This document shows positions 16,069 through 24,840 of a stretch of DNA of 64,000 bases, piece after piece. A program made the translations under genes and the position numbers. Source of the DNA: Acidobacteriota bacterium. GTDB lineage: Bacteria; Acidobacteriota; Vicinamibacteria; Marinacidobacterales; Marinacidobacteraceae. The notes below the pieces were generated by a model. The model was not told where the DNA came from. It worked only from the letters and a program-made list of their open reading frames with translations, and did not search any database. Position 1 is the first letter of the stretch; every line of letters begins with the position of its first letter. The stretch is from positions 18,466-82,465 of the forward strand of contig JAJEIY010000061.1 in assembly GCA_022828085.1 (NCBI GenBank). Direction: 5' to 3'.

Positions 16069-19000
16069 TCAGTTCTCCTCCGTGGCGACCACCACGGCGG
16101 GGACGCCGAGGCCTGCCACCCGCTCGTTGAACGGGGTGAGGTGCTCGGTCATCGCCGCCTCGAGGTCGGCGTGGATGGCGTCGAGGCCCGGCTTCAGGTC
16201 GTCGAAGCGCTCGTAGGCGCCCGCGGTCGGCTCGTAGTCCCCCTGCACGATGTAGCCGTAGAGCGTCACCAACTGGTTGTCGATCTGCGGCGGGAAGTTG
16301 ATCGGGTCCTGGGAGGACTTGCTGTTCGTCTGGGTGATCGTCTCCTCGATCTCGGTCAGGCGGTCGGTGAGGGCCTTGCTCAGCGTCCCGAGCTCGTCGT
16401 CGGCCCTTCCCGCCTTCGAGAGACGGCTCACGATGTCGCCCGCCTGGGACCTGACGTCGCGGAGCCGGTTGAGCGCATCGAAGAGCTTCGTGATCTCGCC
16501 GGCGACGGTCTCGCCCAGTTCACGCTGTTCCGCGAGCTCCTCGGCCGTGGAGGAGAGATTCGGGTTCAGCGCCACTTCGAGCGGCTGGGTGTGCGTCTCC
16601 TCCCCGACCGTCAGGCGGACCTCATAGCTTCCCGGAAGCACCGAGAGTCCCGGCGTGCCGCCCCAGTGGACCACCCCCGCGGGGCGCTGGATGCCCTCGC
16701 TGCGCAGGTTCCAGCGGAACGCGTTGAGCCCGGCCGCGGCCGGGAGACGGGCGCGCGCACCACCGCCGAAGAACGCCGCGAACGGCGAGACGGGACCGCT
16801 CGGAGCCGCGGCGCCGGGCTGCCCGGTGACCTTCAGCACCGAGTTGCCCTCCGAATCCAGGATCTCCAGGGTGATGGCGGACTCGGGCTGTTCCTTGAGG
16901 TGATACCGGATCTCCGCCGCACCCCCGAAGCCGCCCCGGTAGGCGGTCCGGGGGGCGTAGAGGACGGAATCCGCGGCCATCGTCTCGTCGGTGATCTGGT
17001 GGAGCGGGCTCAGGTCGTCGAGCACCCAGAAGGACCGGCCCTGGGTCGAGATCACCAGATCTTTCCGGTGCACCTGCATATCGGTGATCGGGCTTACCGG
17101 CAGGTTGTTCTGGAAGCGCTGCCAGTGGGCGCCGTCGTCGAACGAGACATAGAGCCCGAACTCGGTCCCCGCGTAGAGCAGGCCCTTGCGGTCGTGGTCT
17201 TCGCGGATGGCGCGGGTGAAGTGCGTCGGCGGGATGCCGTTCGTTCCGTCGGTGAGCAGGTCCCAACTCGCTCCGGAGTCGTTCGTCCGGAAGATGTAGG
17301 GCCGGAAGTCGTTCTCCCGGTACCGGTACACCGCGATGAACACCCGGGCGGGATCGTGGGAGGACATCTCGATGACGTTGACCGTGCCCCCTTCCGGCAT
17401 GTCCGCGGGGGTGATCTCCGTCCACGTGTCGCCGCGGTCGCGGGAGATGTGGACCCGGCCGTCGTCGCTGCCCGCCCACAGTTCCGCGGGCGTGTGCGGC
17501 GACTCCTCGAACGAGAAGAGGGTGTTGTAGACCTCGACGCCGGTGCTGTCGCGGGTGATCGGTCCCCCGGCGTAGTCCTGGTGCTCGGGGTTGTTGGTGG
17601 TCAGGTCGGGGCTGATCACCTGCCAGCTCTGGCCCTGGTCCCGGGACATGTGGACCACCTGCGAGGCGTGGTAGAGGATGTCCGGGTCGTGGGGCGACAG
17701 CCGGATCGGCGCGTTCCACTGGAACCGGTAGTTGAGATCCCGGGCCGCCTGGCCGAGCTGGAGCTGCGGGTAGTGAAGGATCTGCCGGAACTCGCCGGTC
17801 CTCCGGTTCACCCGGGTGATGGAGCCGCCGTAGCAGCCCGCGTAGATGATGTCCGGGTCGCGGGGGTCCACCGCGATGTGGCCGCTCTCGCAGCCGCCCA
17901 CCTGGTACCAGTCCGGAACGACGCTGAACCCGCCGCGGGACGGCACCGAAATGGTGCTGTTGTCCTGCTGCGAACCGTAGATCCGGTAGGGCCACTGGTC
18001 GTCCACGTACACCCGGTACATCTCGGAGGTTTCCTGTCCGTTCAGGTCGGTCCAGCTCTGGCCGCCGTCGAACGACACGTTCGCGCCGCCGTCGTTGGCG
18101 TTGACCATGTTCATCGGGTTGTCCGGGTTGATCCAGAGGTCGTGGTTGTCGCCGTGCGGAACCCGGATGCGCTCGGGGAACGTCCGGCCGCCGTCGATGG
18201 ACTTGAAGAAGCCCACGTTCAGCCCGTAGATGGTGTTCTCGTCCTGCGGATCGGCGTAGATGTGGATGTAGTACCAGGGGCGCTGCCGCAGATTGGCGTC
18301 CCCGTTGATGCGGGTGAAGCTCTCGCCGCCGTCGTCCGAACGGTAGAGGCCGCCCTTGTCGCCCTCGAACTCGACCAGGACCCAGATGCGGTCCGAGTTC
18401 GCGGGTGAGATCGCGATCGCGGTCTTGCCGACGAGTCCGGTCGGCAGGCCGGCTTCCACCTTCTCCCAGGTGTCGCCGCCGTCCTTGCTCCGGTAGACGC
18501 CGCCGTCCTCACTGCCCGAGATCAGCGTCCACGGCTTCCGCTCGGCGCGCCAGGCGCCCGCATAGAGGATCCGCGGGTTGTTCGGGTCCATCTGGATGTC
18601 CACGAAGCCGGTGCGGTCGGAGAGGAAGAACACTTTCTCCCAGGTCTCCCCGCCGTCCTGCGAGCGGAAGATGCCGCGCTCCTCGTTCGTGCCGAAGATG
18701 TAGCCCAGCGCGGCGACGTAGACGAGGTCCGGGTCGTCCGGATGGACCGCGATGGCGCCGATCTGACCGGCGTGACGCAGCCCGGCGTGTTCCCAGGTCT
18801 TCCCCGCGTCCGTCGAGCGGTACATCCCGTCGCCCACCGAAATGTTGCCCCGGGGGCATGCCGATCCGGTGCCCACGTAGACGACGTTGACGTCCGAGGG
18901 AGCAACGGCGATGGCCCCTACCGCGCCCACACCGAAGAAGCCGTCGGTGACGTTCGTCCAGTTGTGTCCGGCGTCGGTCGTCTTGAACACGCCCCCGCCG

Positions 19001-19248
19001 GTGCCCCCGAAGTAGTAGGTGAGCGGATCGCCCGGAACCCCCACCGCCGCCGTGGAGCGGCCGCCGCGGGTGAAGCCGACCGCGCGGAACTGCATGTCGT
19101 CCAGATACTCCGGCGGAACGGTGACGTTCGCCTCGTCGAAGTGTTCGTGGTAGTCGCGGTGGCTTCCCTGTCCGAACGCCAGGGGCGCGACCAGGACGAC
19201 GGCCGTGACGGCCGCTGCCGGAATGCGAAGAAATCGTCCAGTGTGCAT
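16069..19248 (-). CDS. Large secreted BNR/VPS10 (sortilin-like) beta-propeller protein
   Basis: A 1059-residue exported protein. A signal peptide (residues 1-26, ending AFGQ) is followed by many Asp-box repeats of the SxDxGxTW type (TTDAGHNWT, STDAGKTWE, SQDGGETWE, SKDGGDTWE, SDDGGESF, SRDRGDTWT), which mark blades of one or two sialidase/VPS10-like propellers spanning about residues 60-750. The last 300 residues lack Asp boxes, contain RWNLRSEGIQRPAGVVHWGGTPG and a helical end with AELREL-type repeats. Proteins of this architecture are abundant in Acidobacteriota and Gemmatimonadota, where they are often called glycosyl hydrolases though no catalytic residues are established. A carbohydrate- or protein-binding role at the cell surface is likely; a specific activity cannot be assigned. 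Confidence 0.8.
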   Translation of the reverse strand: MHTGRFLRIPAAAVTAVVLVAPLAFGQGSHRDYHEHFDEANVTVPPEYLDDMQFRAVGFTRGGRSTAAVGVPGDPLTYYFGGTGGGVFKTTDAGHNWTNVTDGFFGVGAVGAIAVAPSDVNVVYVGTGSACPRGNISVGDGMYRSTDAGKTWEHAGLRHAGQIGAIAVHPDDPDLVYVAALGYIFGTNEERGIFRSQDGGETWEKVFFLSDRTGFVDIQMDPNNPRILYAGAWRAERKPWTLISGSEDGGVYRSKDGGDTWEKVEAGLPTGLVGKTAIAISPANSDRIWVLVEFEGDKGGLYRSDDGGESFTRINGDANLRQRPWYYIHIYADPQDENTIYGLNVGFFKSIDGGRTFPERIRVPHGDNHDLWINPDNPMNMVNANDGGANVSFDGGQSWTDLNGQETSEMYRVYVDDQWPYRIYGSQQDNSTISVPSRGGFSVVPDWYQVGGCESGHIAVDPRDPDIIYAGCYGGSITRVNRRTGEFRQILHYPQLQLGQAARDLNYRFQWNAPIRLSPHDPDILYHASQVVHMSRDQGQSWQVISPDLTTNNPEHQDYAGGPITRDSTGVEVYNTLFSFEESPHTPAELWAGSDDGRVHISRDRGDTWTEITPADMPEGGTVNVIEMSSHDPARVFIAVYRYRENDFRPYIFRTNDSGASWDLLTDGTNGIPPTHFTRAIREDHDRKGLLYAGTEFGLYVSFDDGAHWQRFQNNLPVSPITDMQVHRKDLVISTQGRSFWVLDDLSPLHQITDETMAADSVLYAPRTAYRGGFGGAAEIRYHLKEQPESAITLEILDSEGNSVLKVTGQPGAAAPSGPVSPFAAFFGGGARARLPAAAGLNAFRWNLRSEGIQRPAGVVHWGGTPGLSVLPGSYEVRLTVGEETHTQPLEVALNPNLSSTAEELAEQRELGETVAGEITKLFDALNRLRDVRSQAGDIVSRLSKAGRADDELGTLSKALTDRLTEIEETITQTNSKSSQDPINFPPQIDNQLVTLYGYIVQGDYEPTAGAYERFDDLKPGLDAIHADLEAAMTEHLTPFNERVAGLGVPAVVVATEEN

Positions 19249-19312
19249 CGAGAGGTCCCTCCGGAAAGAGCCGGTCAGTGTACCGGGGCGCGCCGGACGG
19301 GGCGGGGTGGAC

Positions 19313-20260
19313 TCAGTTGTCCGGTGCCTCGCGGAACGCGACGACCTCGTCGAGCCTCGAAGCTCCGAGAGCCGCCATGACCAGGCGGTCCACCCCGAGG
19401 GCCACCCCTGAACAGCGCGGGATGCCCGGATGCTCGAGGGCCGCCAGGAAGCGCTCGTCCGGGTGGGCGGCCGGCTTGCCGGCCCGCTCGCGCGCGCGGT
19501 TCTCGGTCGCGAAACGCCGGCGGTGCTCTTCGGGGTCCTGCAACTCGTCGTAGCCGTTCGCGAGTTCGAGTCCGGCCCAGTAGACCTCGAAACGCTCCGC
19601 GGTCCGGGAATCGTCGTCGCTCAGCCGGGCGAGCGCCGCCAGGGGGGCCGGGAACCGGGTCACGATCGCCGGCGCCCGGGTCCCGAGACCGGGTTCCACG
19701 AGCCGTGAGAACAGGTAGTCGAGGGCCGCGGCCCGGTCGTCGGGGCGACCCGGGTGGCCGTGCGCCTCGGCCAGCGTCCGGAGACGTTCCTCCGGCGCCG
19801 ACAGCGGGTCGACCCCGACACCGGCAAGGAAGAGCTCGCGGTACGTGCGCCGCTCCGCGGGGGGAGTGCCCAGGAGGTCGCCCAGGAGCAGGTCCATTTC
19901 CCGGAGCAGTCCCTCGAGCGGGCCCAGGCGGTACCACTCGGCGATGGTGAACTCGACGGCGTGATGCCGCCCGGACTCTCCCGCGCGAAACGCCTTGACC
20001 ACCTGGAAGATGGGACCGCTTCCCGCCGCCAGCAGGCGCTTCATGGCGAACTCCGGCGAAGTGTGGAGGAAACCCCCGGCCGCGGGCACCGACTCCAGAT
20101 GCCGATCGGGCGTGGCGTGCGGTCCGAGGATCGGGGTCTCGACCTCCTGGTAACCCCGGGCGGTCAGGAAGGCCCGCAACCGGGCGACGAGCCGGGAGCG
20201 CTCCCGGAGCTTTGCGAGGGGCGCCGCGGGGCCCCACGCGGGACTGCCGGTGCCGGTCAG
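19313..20260 (-). CDS. epmA: EF-P--(R)-beta-lysine ligase EpmA (GenX/PoxA)
   Basis: A truncated class II lysyl-tRNA synthetase paralogue that attaches beta-lysine to elongation factor P. Motifs are [29 protein letters not shown] (motif 2) and [15 protein letters not shown] (motif 3); there is no anticodon-binding domain. Homology to E. coli EpmA begins almost at the end of efp. No ATG, GTG or TTG is in frame between the efp coding end and the conserved core, so the best start is a CTG at 20260 overlapping the efp stop as CTGA, giving 315 residues (E. coli 325). An ATG at 20512 would sit deep inside efp and add unrelated sequence. It lies directly downstream of its substrate gene. Confidence 0.88.
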   Translation of the reverse strand: MTGTGSPAWGPAAPLAKLRERSRLVARLRAFLTARGYQEVETPILGPHATPDRHLESVPAAGGFLHTSPEFAMKRLLAAGSGPIFQVVKAFRAGESGRHHAVEFTIAEWYRLGPLEGLLREMDLLLGDLLGTPPAERRTYRELFLAGVGVDPLSAPEERLRTLAEAHGHPGRPDDRAAALDYLFSRLVEPGLGTRAPAIVTRFPAPLAALARLSDDDSRTAERFEVYWAGLELANGYDELQDPEEHRRRFATENRARERAGKPAAHPDERFLAALEHPGIPRCSGVALGVDRLVMAALGASRLDEVVAFREAPDN

Positions 20261-20829
20261 TTCTTTACCCGGGAAACGTACTCGCCGCTGCGGGTGTCCA
20301 GGCGGAGCGTCTCGTCCACCTCGATGAACAGGGGAACCCGCACGACCGCTCCGGTTTCGAGGGTGGCGTTCTTCGACCCGCCGGTCGCGGTGTCGCCGCG
20401 GATCCCGGGTTCGGTCTCCACCACCTTCAGGTCCACGAAGTGCGGCGGGTGAATGAGCAGGATCGCGTCGTTGTAGAGCGTGACGCCGCAGGTCATCCCC
20501 TGGAGCAGCCACTTCTCGTGGCCGCCGAGCGCCGCTTTCGCCGCCGAGTACTGCTCGTAGGTGTTGGGATCCATGAAGTGCCAGTCGCCGCCGTCGCTGT
20601 AGAGGAACTCCATCTCGGTGTCGAGCACGTCGGCCGCTTCCACCTTTTCGCCCGACTTGAACGTCTTGTCGAGGACCCGGCCGGTCTTGAGGTTCCGGTA
20701 GCGGATCCGGGTGAACGCCTGCCCCTTGCCGGGCTTCACGAACTCGCAGTCCAGCAGGACGCAGGGATCGGAATCGAGCAGGACCTTGAGCCCGCTGCGG
20801 AACTCGTTTGTCGCGTAGGTGTTGGCCAA
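20257..20829 (-). CDS. efp: Translation elongation factor P
   Basis: EF-P relieves ribosome stalling at polyproline. The three-beta-domain protein of 190 residues has the acceptor loop [10 protein letters not shown], whose Lys at about residue 34 is the site beta-lysylated by EpmA; the co-encoded epmA matches this loop type. EpmB, which makes beta-lysine, is not in the window. The start is a TTG at 20829 with an AAGGGAG ribosome site 8 bases upstream, and a TACGAT -10-like hexamer is seen further upstream. Many proline-rich proteins of this window (for example the PgpA and IF2 extensions) would profit from EF-P. Confidence 0.96.
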   Translation of the reverse strand: MANTYATNEFRSGLKVLLDSDPCVLLDCEFVKPGKGQAFTRIRYRNLKTGRVLDKTFKSGEKVEAADVLDTEMEFLYSDGGDWHFMDPNTYEQYSAAKAALGGHEKWLLQGMTCGVTLYNDAILLIHPPHFVDLKVVETEPGIRGDTATGGSKNATLETGAVVRVPLFIEVDETLRLDTRSGEYVSRVKN

Positions 20830-20916
20830 GGAATCGCTCCCTTCAGGGGTCTGGTGGCCGGAATCGTACCAACGGGGGCGCGCCGCGCGGCCGGCGGCGC
20901 CGGGCCGGAGCGGACG

Positions 20917-22152
20917 CTAGACCTCGGTCAGCAGGTGCCCCATGCGCTCTTTCTTGGTGCGCAGGTACTCGCGGGAGTGCTCGTTGGCCGGGACCTCGAT
21001 GGCGACCCGTTCCTCGATCACGAGACCGTGGGCTTCGAGGGCGACGAACTTTCGCGGGTTGTTGGTCAGCAAACGGATCCGTCCGACGCCAAGGTCCCGG
21101 AGAATCTGGGCGCCCACGCCGTACTCGCGCTGGTCGGCCCGGAACCCGAGGTGGGTGTTCGCGTCCACGGTGTCGAGGCCCTCGTCCTGGGCGGCGTAGG
21201 CCCGCAACTTGTTGACGAGCCCGATGCCCCTCCCCTCCTGGTTCAGGTAGAGCAGTACCCCGGCGCCCTCTTCTCCGATCCGGGCCAGCGCCGCCTCGAG
21301 CTGCGGGCCGCAGTCGCAGCGAAGCGATCCGAAGACCTCGCCGGTCAGGCACTGGCTGTGGACCCGCAGCAGCACCGGCGTGTCCGGCCGGGCTTCGCCG
21401 AGTTGGAGGACCAGGTGTTTGGTCCCGTCGAGGGTGTTCTCGTAGGCAACCGTGCGGAACTTGCCGAACCGGGTCGGCAGCACCGTCGATGCCAGCCGCC
21501 GCACCAGCGACTCGGTGCCGAGCCGATAGCGGATCAGGTCGGCGACGCTCACGATCGCCATCCCGTGCTCTTCCGCGAACCTCTCCAGGTCCGGGAGGCG
21601 GGCCATCGTGCCGTCTTCCTTCATCACCTCGCAGATGACCGCGGCCGGATAGAGCCCGGCGATCCGCGCCAGGTCCACCCCGGCCTCGGTCTGTCCCGCC
21701 CGCTGCAGTACCCCTCCGGGACGCGCGCGGAGCGGAAACACGTGGCCCGGCCGGACCAGGTCGGGGGGCCGCGTTTCCTCACGGATCGCGACCTGGACGG
21801 TATGGGCCCGGTCGGCGGCGGAAATGCCCGTGGTGACCCCTTCCTTTGCCTCGATCGAGACGCAGAACGCCGTCTCGTGCACCGAAGTGTTGTCCCGAAC
21901 CATGAGCGGGATCTCGAGTTCGTCGAGACGCTCGCCGGTCATCGGCATGCAGATGAGACCGCGGCCGTGCGTGGCCATGAAGTTGATCGCTTCGGGAGTG
22001 ACCTTCTCGGCGGCGATCGTCAGGTCTCCCTCGTTTTCGCGGTCCTCGTCATCCACCACGATGACCATGCGTCCGGCGGCGATCTCGGACACCGCCCGCT
22101 CGACCGGCCAAAACATCGTGGATTCGCTCTTTCCCGTGTCAACCACGCGCAC
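20917..22152 (-). CDS. ribBA: RibBA: 3,4-dihydroxy-2-butanone 4-phosphate synthase / GTP cyclohydrolase II
   Basis: A bifunctional riboflavin enzyme of 411 residues. Residues 1-205 form RibB ([51 protein letters not shown]), which makes the four-carbon unit from ribulose 5-phosphate. Residues 206-411 form RibA ([20 protein letters not shown] with three zinc-binding Cys, [28 protein letters not shown]), which opens GTP. The start is GTG 22152; an ATG at 22116 (MFWPVERAV) is closer to the usual N-terminus. A TAGAAT hexamer about 50 bases upstream is a plausible -10. It follows ribE on the same strand; ribD diverges. No FMN riboswitch structure could be recognised. Confidence 0.95.
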   Translation of the reverse strand: MRVVDTGKSESTMFWPVERAVSEIAAGRMVIVVDDEDRENEGDLTIAAEKVTPEAINFMATHGRGLICMPMTGERLDELEIPLMVRDNTSVHETAFCVSIEAKEGVTTGISAADRAHTVQVAIREETRPPDLVRPGHVFPLRARPGGVLQRAGQTEAGVDLARIAGLYPAAVICEVMKEDGTMARLPDLERFAEEHGMAIVSVADLIRYRLGTESLVRRLASTVLPTRFGKFRTVAYENTLDGTKHLVLQLGEARPDTPVLLRVHSQCLTGEVFGSLRCDCGPQLEAALARIGEEGAGVLLYLNQEGRGIGLVNKLRAYAAQDEGLDTVDANTHLGFRADQREYGVGAQILRDLGVGRIRLLTNNPRKFVALEAHGLVIEERVAIEVPANEHSREYLRTKKERMGHLLTEV

Positions 22153-22235
22153 AACACCTCGTCGGGCCCGAGGGGCCCTCGTTCGGAAACCGTCCCGATT
22201 CGCGGAATTCTAGCCGCGCGCCGGACCCGGATTGC

Positions 22236-22838
22236 TCAACCGGCGCCCGGTGTCCCCACCAGGGCGCCGACGTACTTGGCGAGGATGTCGTACTCCAGGT
22301 TGACGGGGTCCCCTTTCCGGAGAGTCCCGAGGGTGGTGGCCGTGCGCGTGTGGGGAATCAGCATGACTTCGAAGCACGCCTCGCCGGGCGAAGCGGCCGC
22401 CACCGTCAGGCTGACGCCGTCGATTGCAACCGAACCCTTGCGGACGATCCAGCGGGGCTCCCGGTGCCGGACCCTCACGCGGTAGTCGTCGTCGGAACCC
22501 CCCGCTTCGATCACCTCGCCGCAGCCGTCCACGTGCCCCTGGACAAAGTGCCCGCCCAAACGGTCCGAGGCGCGCAGGGGCAGCTCCAGGTTGACCCGGT
22601 TCCCCGGCCGCAGATCGCCCAGCGTGGTCAGGGATAGCGTCTCGGCGGCGACTTCGAAGGACACGGATGCGGGTTCAACCGCCACCGCGGTCAGGCAGAC
22701 CCCGGATACCGCGACGCTGTCACCGATGGAGAGCCCCGAGAACTCGCCGCCGGCATGCCCGATGGTCAGGAGCCGTCCCCCTTCGAGATCCCGGACCGCC
22801 TGCACGTCGCCGACCGCGATGACCAGTCCCGTGAACAT
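22236..22838 (-). CDS. ribE: Riboflavin synthase, alpha subunit
   Basis: A 200-residue enzyme that dismutates two 6,7-dimethyl-8-ribityllumazines into riboflavin and the pyrimidine precursor. The internal duplication of the family is clear: first half MFTGLVIAVGDV with GDSVAVSGVCLTA and LGGHFVQGHVDG, second half GSVAIDGVSLTVA with MLIPHTRTATTLG. The start ATG 22838 gives the universal MFTGLV terminus. Lumazine synthase (ribH) is not in the window. It is transcribed toward ribBA with an 83-base gap and diverges from ribD. Confidence 0.95.
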   Translation of the reverse strand: MFTGLVIAVGDVQAVRDLEGGRLLTIGHAGGEFSGLSIGDSVAVSGVCLTAVAVEPASVSFEVAAETLSLTTLGDLRPGNRVNLELPLRASDRLGGHFVQGHVDGCGEVIEAGGSDDDYRVRVRHREPRWIVRKGSVAIDGVSLTVAAASPGEACFEVMLIPHTRTATTLGTLRKGDPVNLEYDILAKYVGALVGTPGAG

Positions 22839-22884
22839 GCGGCTGGGAGATTGCCTGATCCACCCCCAATCGCGCAAGCAGCCG

Positions 22885-22925
22885 GGCGTTGCCGGCTGAA
22901 GCCGGGGTTCCAGGCCGGCGGCGCC
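22885..22925. repeat. Family C palindrome between ribE and ribD
   Basis: The 180-base divergent gap contains GTTGCCGGCTGAAGCCGG and then GGTTCCAGGCCGGC, a variant of the dispersed family C hairpin. It lies between the two promoters. Just before ribD, TACGAT (23006-23011) stands 7 bases from the GTG start. Confidence 0.55.
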
Positions 22926-23018
22926 ATCCCGGCGCCTGGCCAGCCTCGCAGGACTGCGTTTCCACAGCAACCGGGCCGTGCCGCTCCGCGACACCACTCT
23001 CACCTTACGATCCCCTCC

Positions 23019-24158
23019 GTGGACGATCGCTTCATGCGCCGGGCCCTCGAGCTCGCCCGGCTGGGCCAGTACACCGCGCCGCCCAATCCGGCGGTCGGCG
23101 CCGTCCTGGTCGGCGACGGGCGGGTTCTTGCCGAAGGTTTCCACGCCCGCGCCGGACGCCCGCACGCGGAAGCGCAGGTGCTCAGGGTCGGGCGCGCGGC
23201 GCGGGGCGCGACGCTCTACGTCAATCTGGAGCCGTGCTGCCACGTCGGACGAACCCCGCCGTGCGCGGAACGGATCATCGCCTCGGGAGTGCGGCGCGTC
23301 GTCGCCTCGCATCCCGACCCGGACCCGAGAGTGCGCGGCGGAGGATTCGATCGCCTTCGCTCCGCCGGTGTCGAGGTGACGTCGGGCGTCCTCCGCGAGG
23401 AGGCGGAGGACCTGAATCCATCGTTCTTCAAGTTTCTCCTGACCGGCACTCCCTGGGTCACCGTGAAGGCGGCGATCTCCGTTGACGGGGTCATGGCTCC
23501 CCCGGGGACCCGCTGGATCACCCGACCCCGCAGCCGCCGGCATGGGAGGGTGCTGCGCCGCGAAAACGACGCCATCCTTACCGGAATCGCGACCGTGACG
23601 GCCGACGATCCGCTGCTGACGCCGCGGCCCCGGCGCGGGTCGCGTCCTCTGCTCCGGGTGGTCCTCGATCCCAGTCTCCGGATATCCCCCGAAGCGCGCA
23701 TCCTGCGTGGCCTCGATCGGGACCCGGTTCTCGTGATCTGTGCGCCCGGCGCGCCCGCCGCGCCTCGCCGCCGCCTCGAGAACCTGGGGGTCGAGGTGGT
23801 CGAGGCCGCGGTGGACAGCGCCGCCGGCCCGCCGGCCGAGGGCGTCACCCAGCCGATTGCGCTCGAAGCGGTGCTGGCGGAAGTGGCTCGTCGCGGCGCG
23901 CACACCCTGCTGGTGGAGGCTGGCCCCCGACTCACATCGGCCTTCCTGCAGCAGGGGCTCGCCGATCGCCTGGTGCTCTACCTGGCGCCGCGTTTCCTGG
24001 GCCGTGCGGAAGGAACCGGACTCTTCGACGCCACCCGGGCGCCGGCCGGCGGCCGTCGCGAGCTGCCACCCGGCCAGCCCGCGCCTCGCTCGGCGCGCTA
24101 CGCCTGCCTGGGTCCCGACCTCCTCGCCGACTTCCGGCTGGCCGAGCGGCGGGAGTAA
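23019..24158 (+). CDS. ribD: RibD: diaminohydroxyphosphoribosylaminopyrimidine deaminase / 5-amino-6-(5-phosphoribosylamino)uracil reductase
   Basis: A bifunctional riboflavin enzyme of 379 residues. The deaminase half (1-145) has zinc ligands His49 (HAE, 49-51), Cys73 and Cys82 in EPCCHVGRTPPC, with Cys74-His75 where most homologues have Ser-His. The reductase half has WVTVKAAISVDGVMA, NDAILTGIATVTADDPLLTPR and LLVEAGPRLTSAFLQQGLAD. The start is GTG 23019; ATG 23034 is the in-frame alternative. A -10-like TACGAT 7 bases before the GTG suggests a leaderless transcript. It diverges from ribE-ribBA, so the three pathway genes share one regulatory gap. Confidence 0.94.
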   Translation: MDDRFMRRALELARLGQYTAPPNPAVGAVLVGDGRVLAEGFHARAGRPHAEAQVLRVGRAARGATLYVNLEPCCHVGRTPPCAERIIASGVRRVVASHPDPDPRVRGGGFDRLRSAGVEVTSGVLREEAEDLNPSFFKFLLTGTPWVTVKAAISVDGVMAPPGTRWITRPRSRRHGRVLRRENDAILTGIATVTADDPLLTPRPRRGSRPLLRVVLDPSLRISPEARILRGLDRDPVLVICAPGAPAAPRRRLENLGVEVVEAAVDSAAGPPAEGVTQPIALEAVLAEVARRGAHTLLVEAGPRLTSAFLQQGLADRLVLYLAPRFLGRAEGTGLFDATRAPAGGRRELPPGQPAPRSARYACLGPDLLADFRLAERRE

Positions 24159-24182
24159 CAGCCGTCGAACCCGGACATCCGG

Positions 24183-24839
24183 TCAGCCCCCGGTCAGGGA
24201 GAAACGGTCGAGACGTTCGTAGACCGCCCCGCCGGGGCCGAGGAAGCTGGCGAACAGGCCGAACTCCCTCACGGTGAACGGGGATGACCAGGCGGTATGC
24301 GGCGCCCGCGGCCGGGCGGCGCTCAGGTCCCCTGCCGCCAGACGCGAAGGGACACGCAGCCGGCCGAGCGTCACGTGGGGAACGAAGGGCCGTGTTTCCG
24401 GAGCGAGGCCGAGGTCGCGGGCAACCGTCTCCACCTCCCGCTGCAGGGGCGGGAGCCGCCCGGGATCGCCCTCCGGAACTCCGTCCTCAACGAGCCCCGC
24501 CCAGACGATCCGGGCGCGGCGGAGCGAGCCGAATGCGGAGACGTCGGCGGCCTTCAGCGTCAGGGGACCCGGGCAACAGGCCTCGAGACGCTCGCGGAGC
24601 AGCGCCGCGATGCGCCCGCGGTCCACAGGACCTCCTTCCGGGCCGAAGAAGCGCAGGGTGAGGTGGAGGTTCTCGGGAGGTATCCGGCGGAAGACGGAGG
24701 CCGGGAGCAATCGGGCCACCGCTCCCGAGGCGGCGAACAGTTCGCGGCGGAGCGCGTCGGGGAGCGGCAACGCAGCGAAGAGCCGCGGCGCCCGGGCGGC
24801 GCCTCCGTGCTTTCGGGCGACCGTCCCGGACCCTCGCAT
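24183..24839 (-). CDS. thpR: RNA 2',3'-cyclic phosphodiesterase ThpR (2H family)
   Basis: A 218-residue 2H phosphoesterase with the two catalytic HxTx motifs HLTL (His59, Thr61) and HVTL (His155, Thr157) at the usual spacing, and the opening RLFAALPLPDALRREL typical of the family. It opens 2',3'-cyclic phosphates and can ligate 2'-5' RNA ends in vitro; its cellular role is unclear. The first 17 residues are basic and longer than usual. The ATG is one base after the cinA stop, so the two are cotranscribed, a pairing common in bacteria where recA often follows. Confidence 0.9.
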   Translation of the reverse strand: MRGSGTVARKHGGAARAPRLFAALPLPDALRRELFAASGAVARLLPASVFRRIPPENLHLTLRFFGPEGGPVDRGRIAALLRERLEACCPGPLTLKAADVSAFGSLRRARIVWAGLVEDGVPEGDPGRLPPLQREVETVARDLGLAPETRPFVPHVTLGRLRVPSRLAAGDLSAARPRAPHTAWSSPFTVREFGLFASFLGPGGAVYERLDRFSLTGG

Positions 24840-24840
24840 G

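Noticed and set aside
16141..18408. 755-residue plus-strand frame opposite the BNR gene
   Set aside because: The product lacks family motifs and mirrors the codon positions of the signal-peptide-bearing BNR protein on the other strand.
22153..23018. FMN riboswitch in front of the rib genes
   Set aside because: I could not find the conserved RFN-element junction sequences in either leader.
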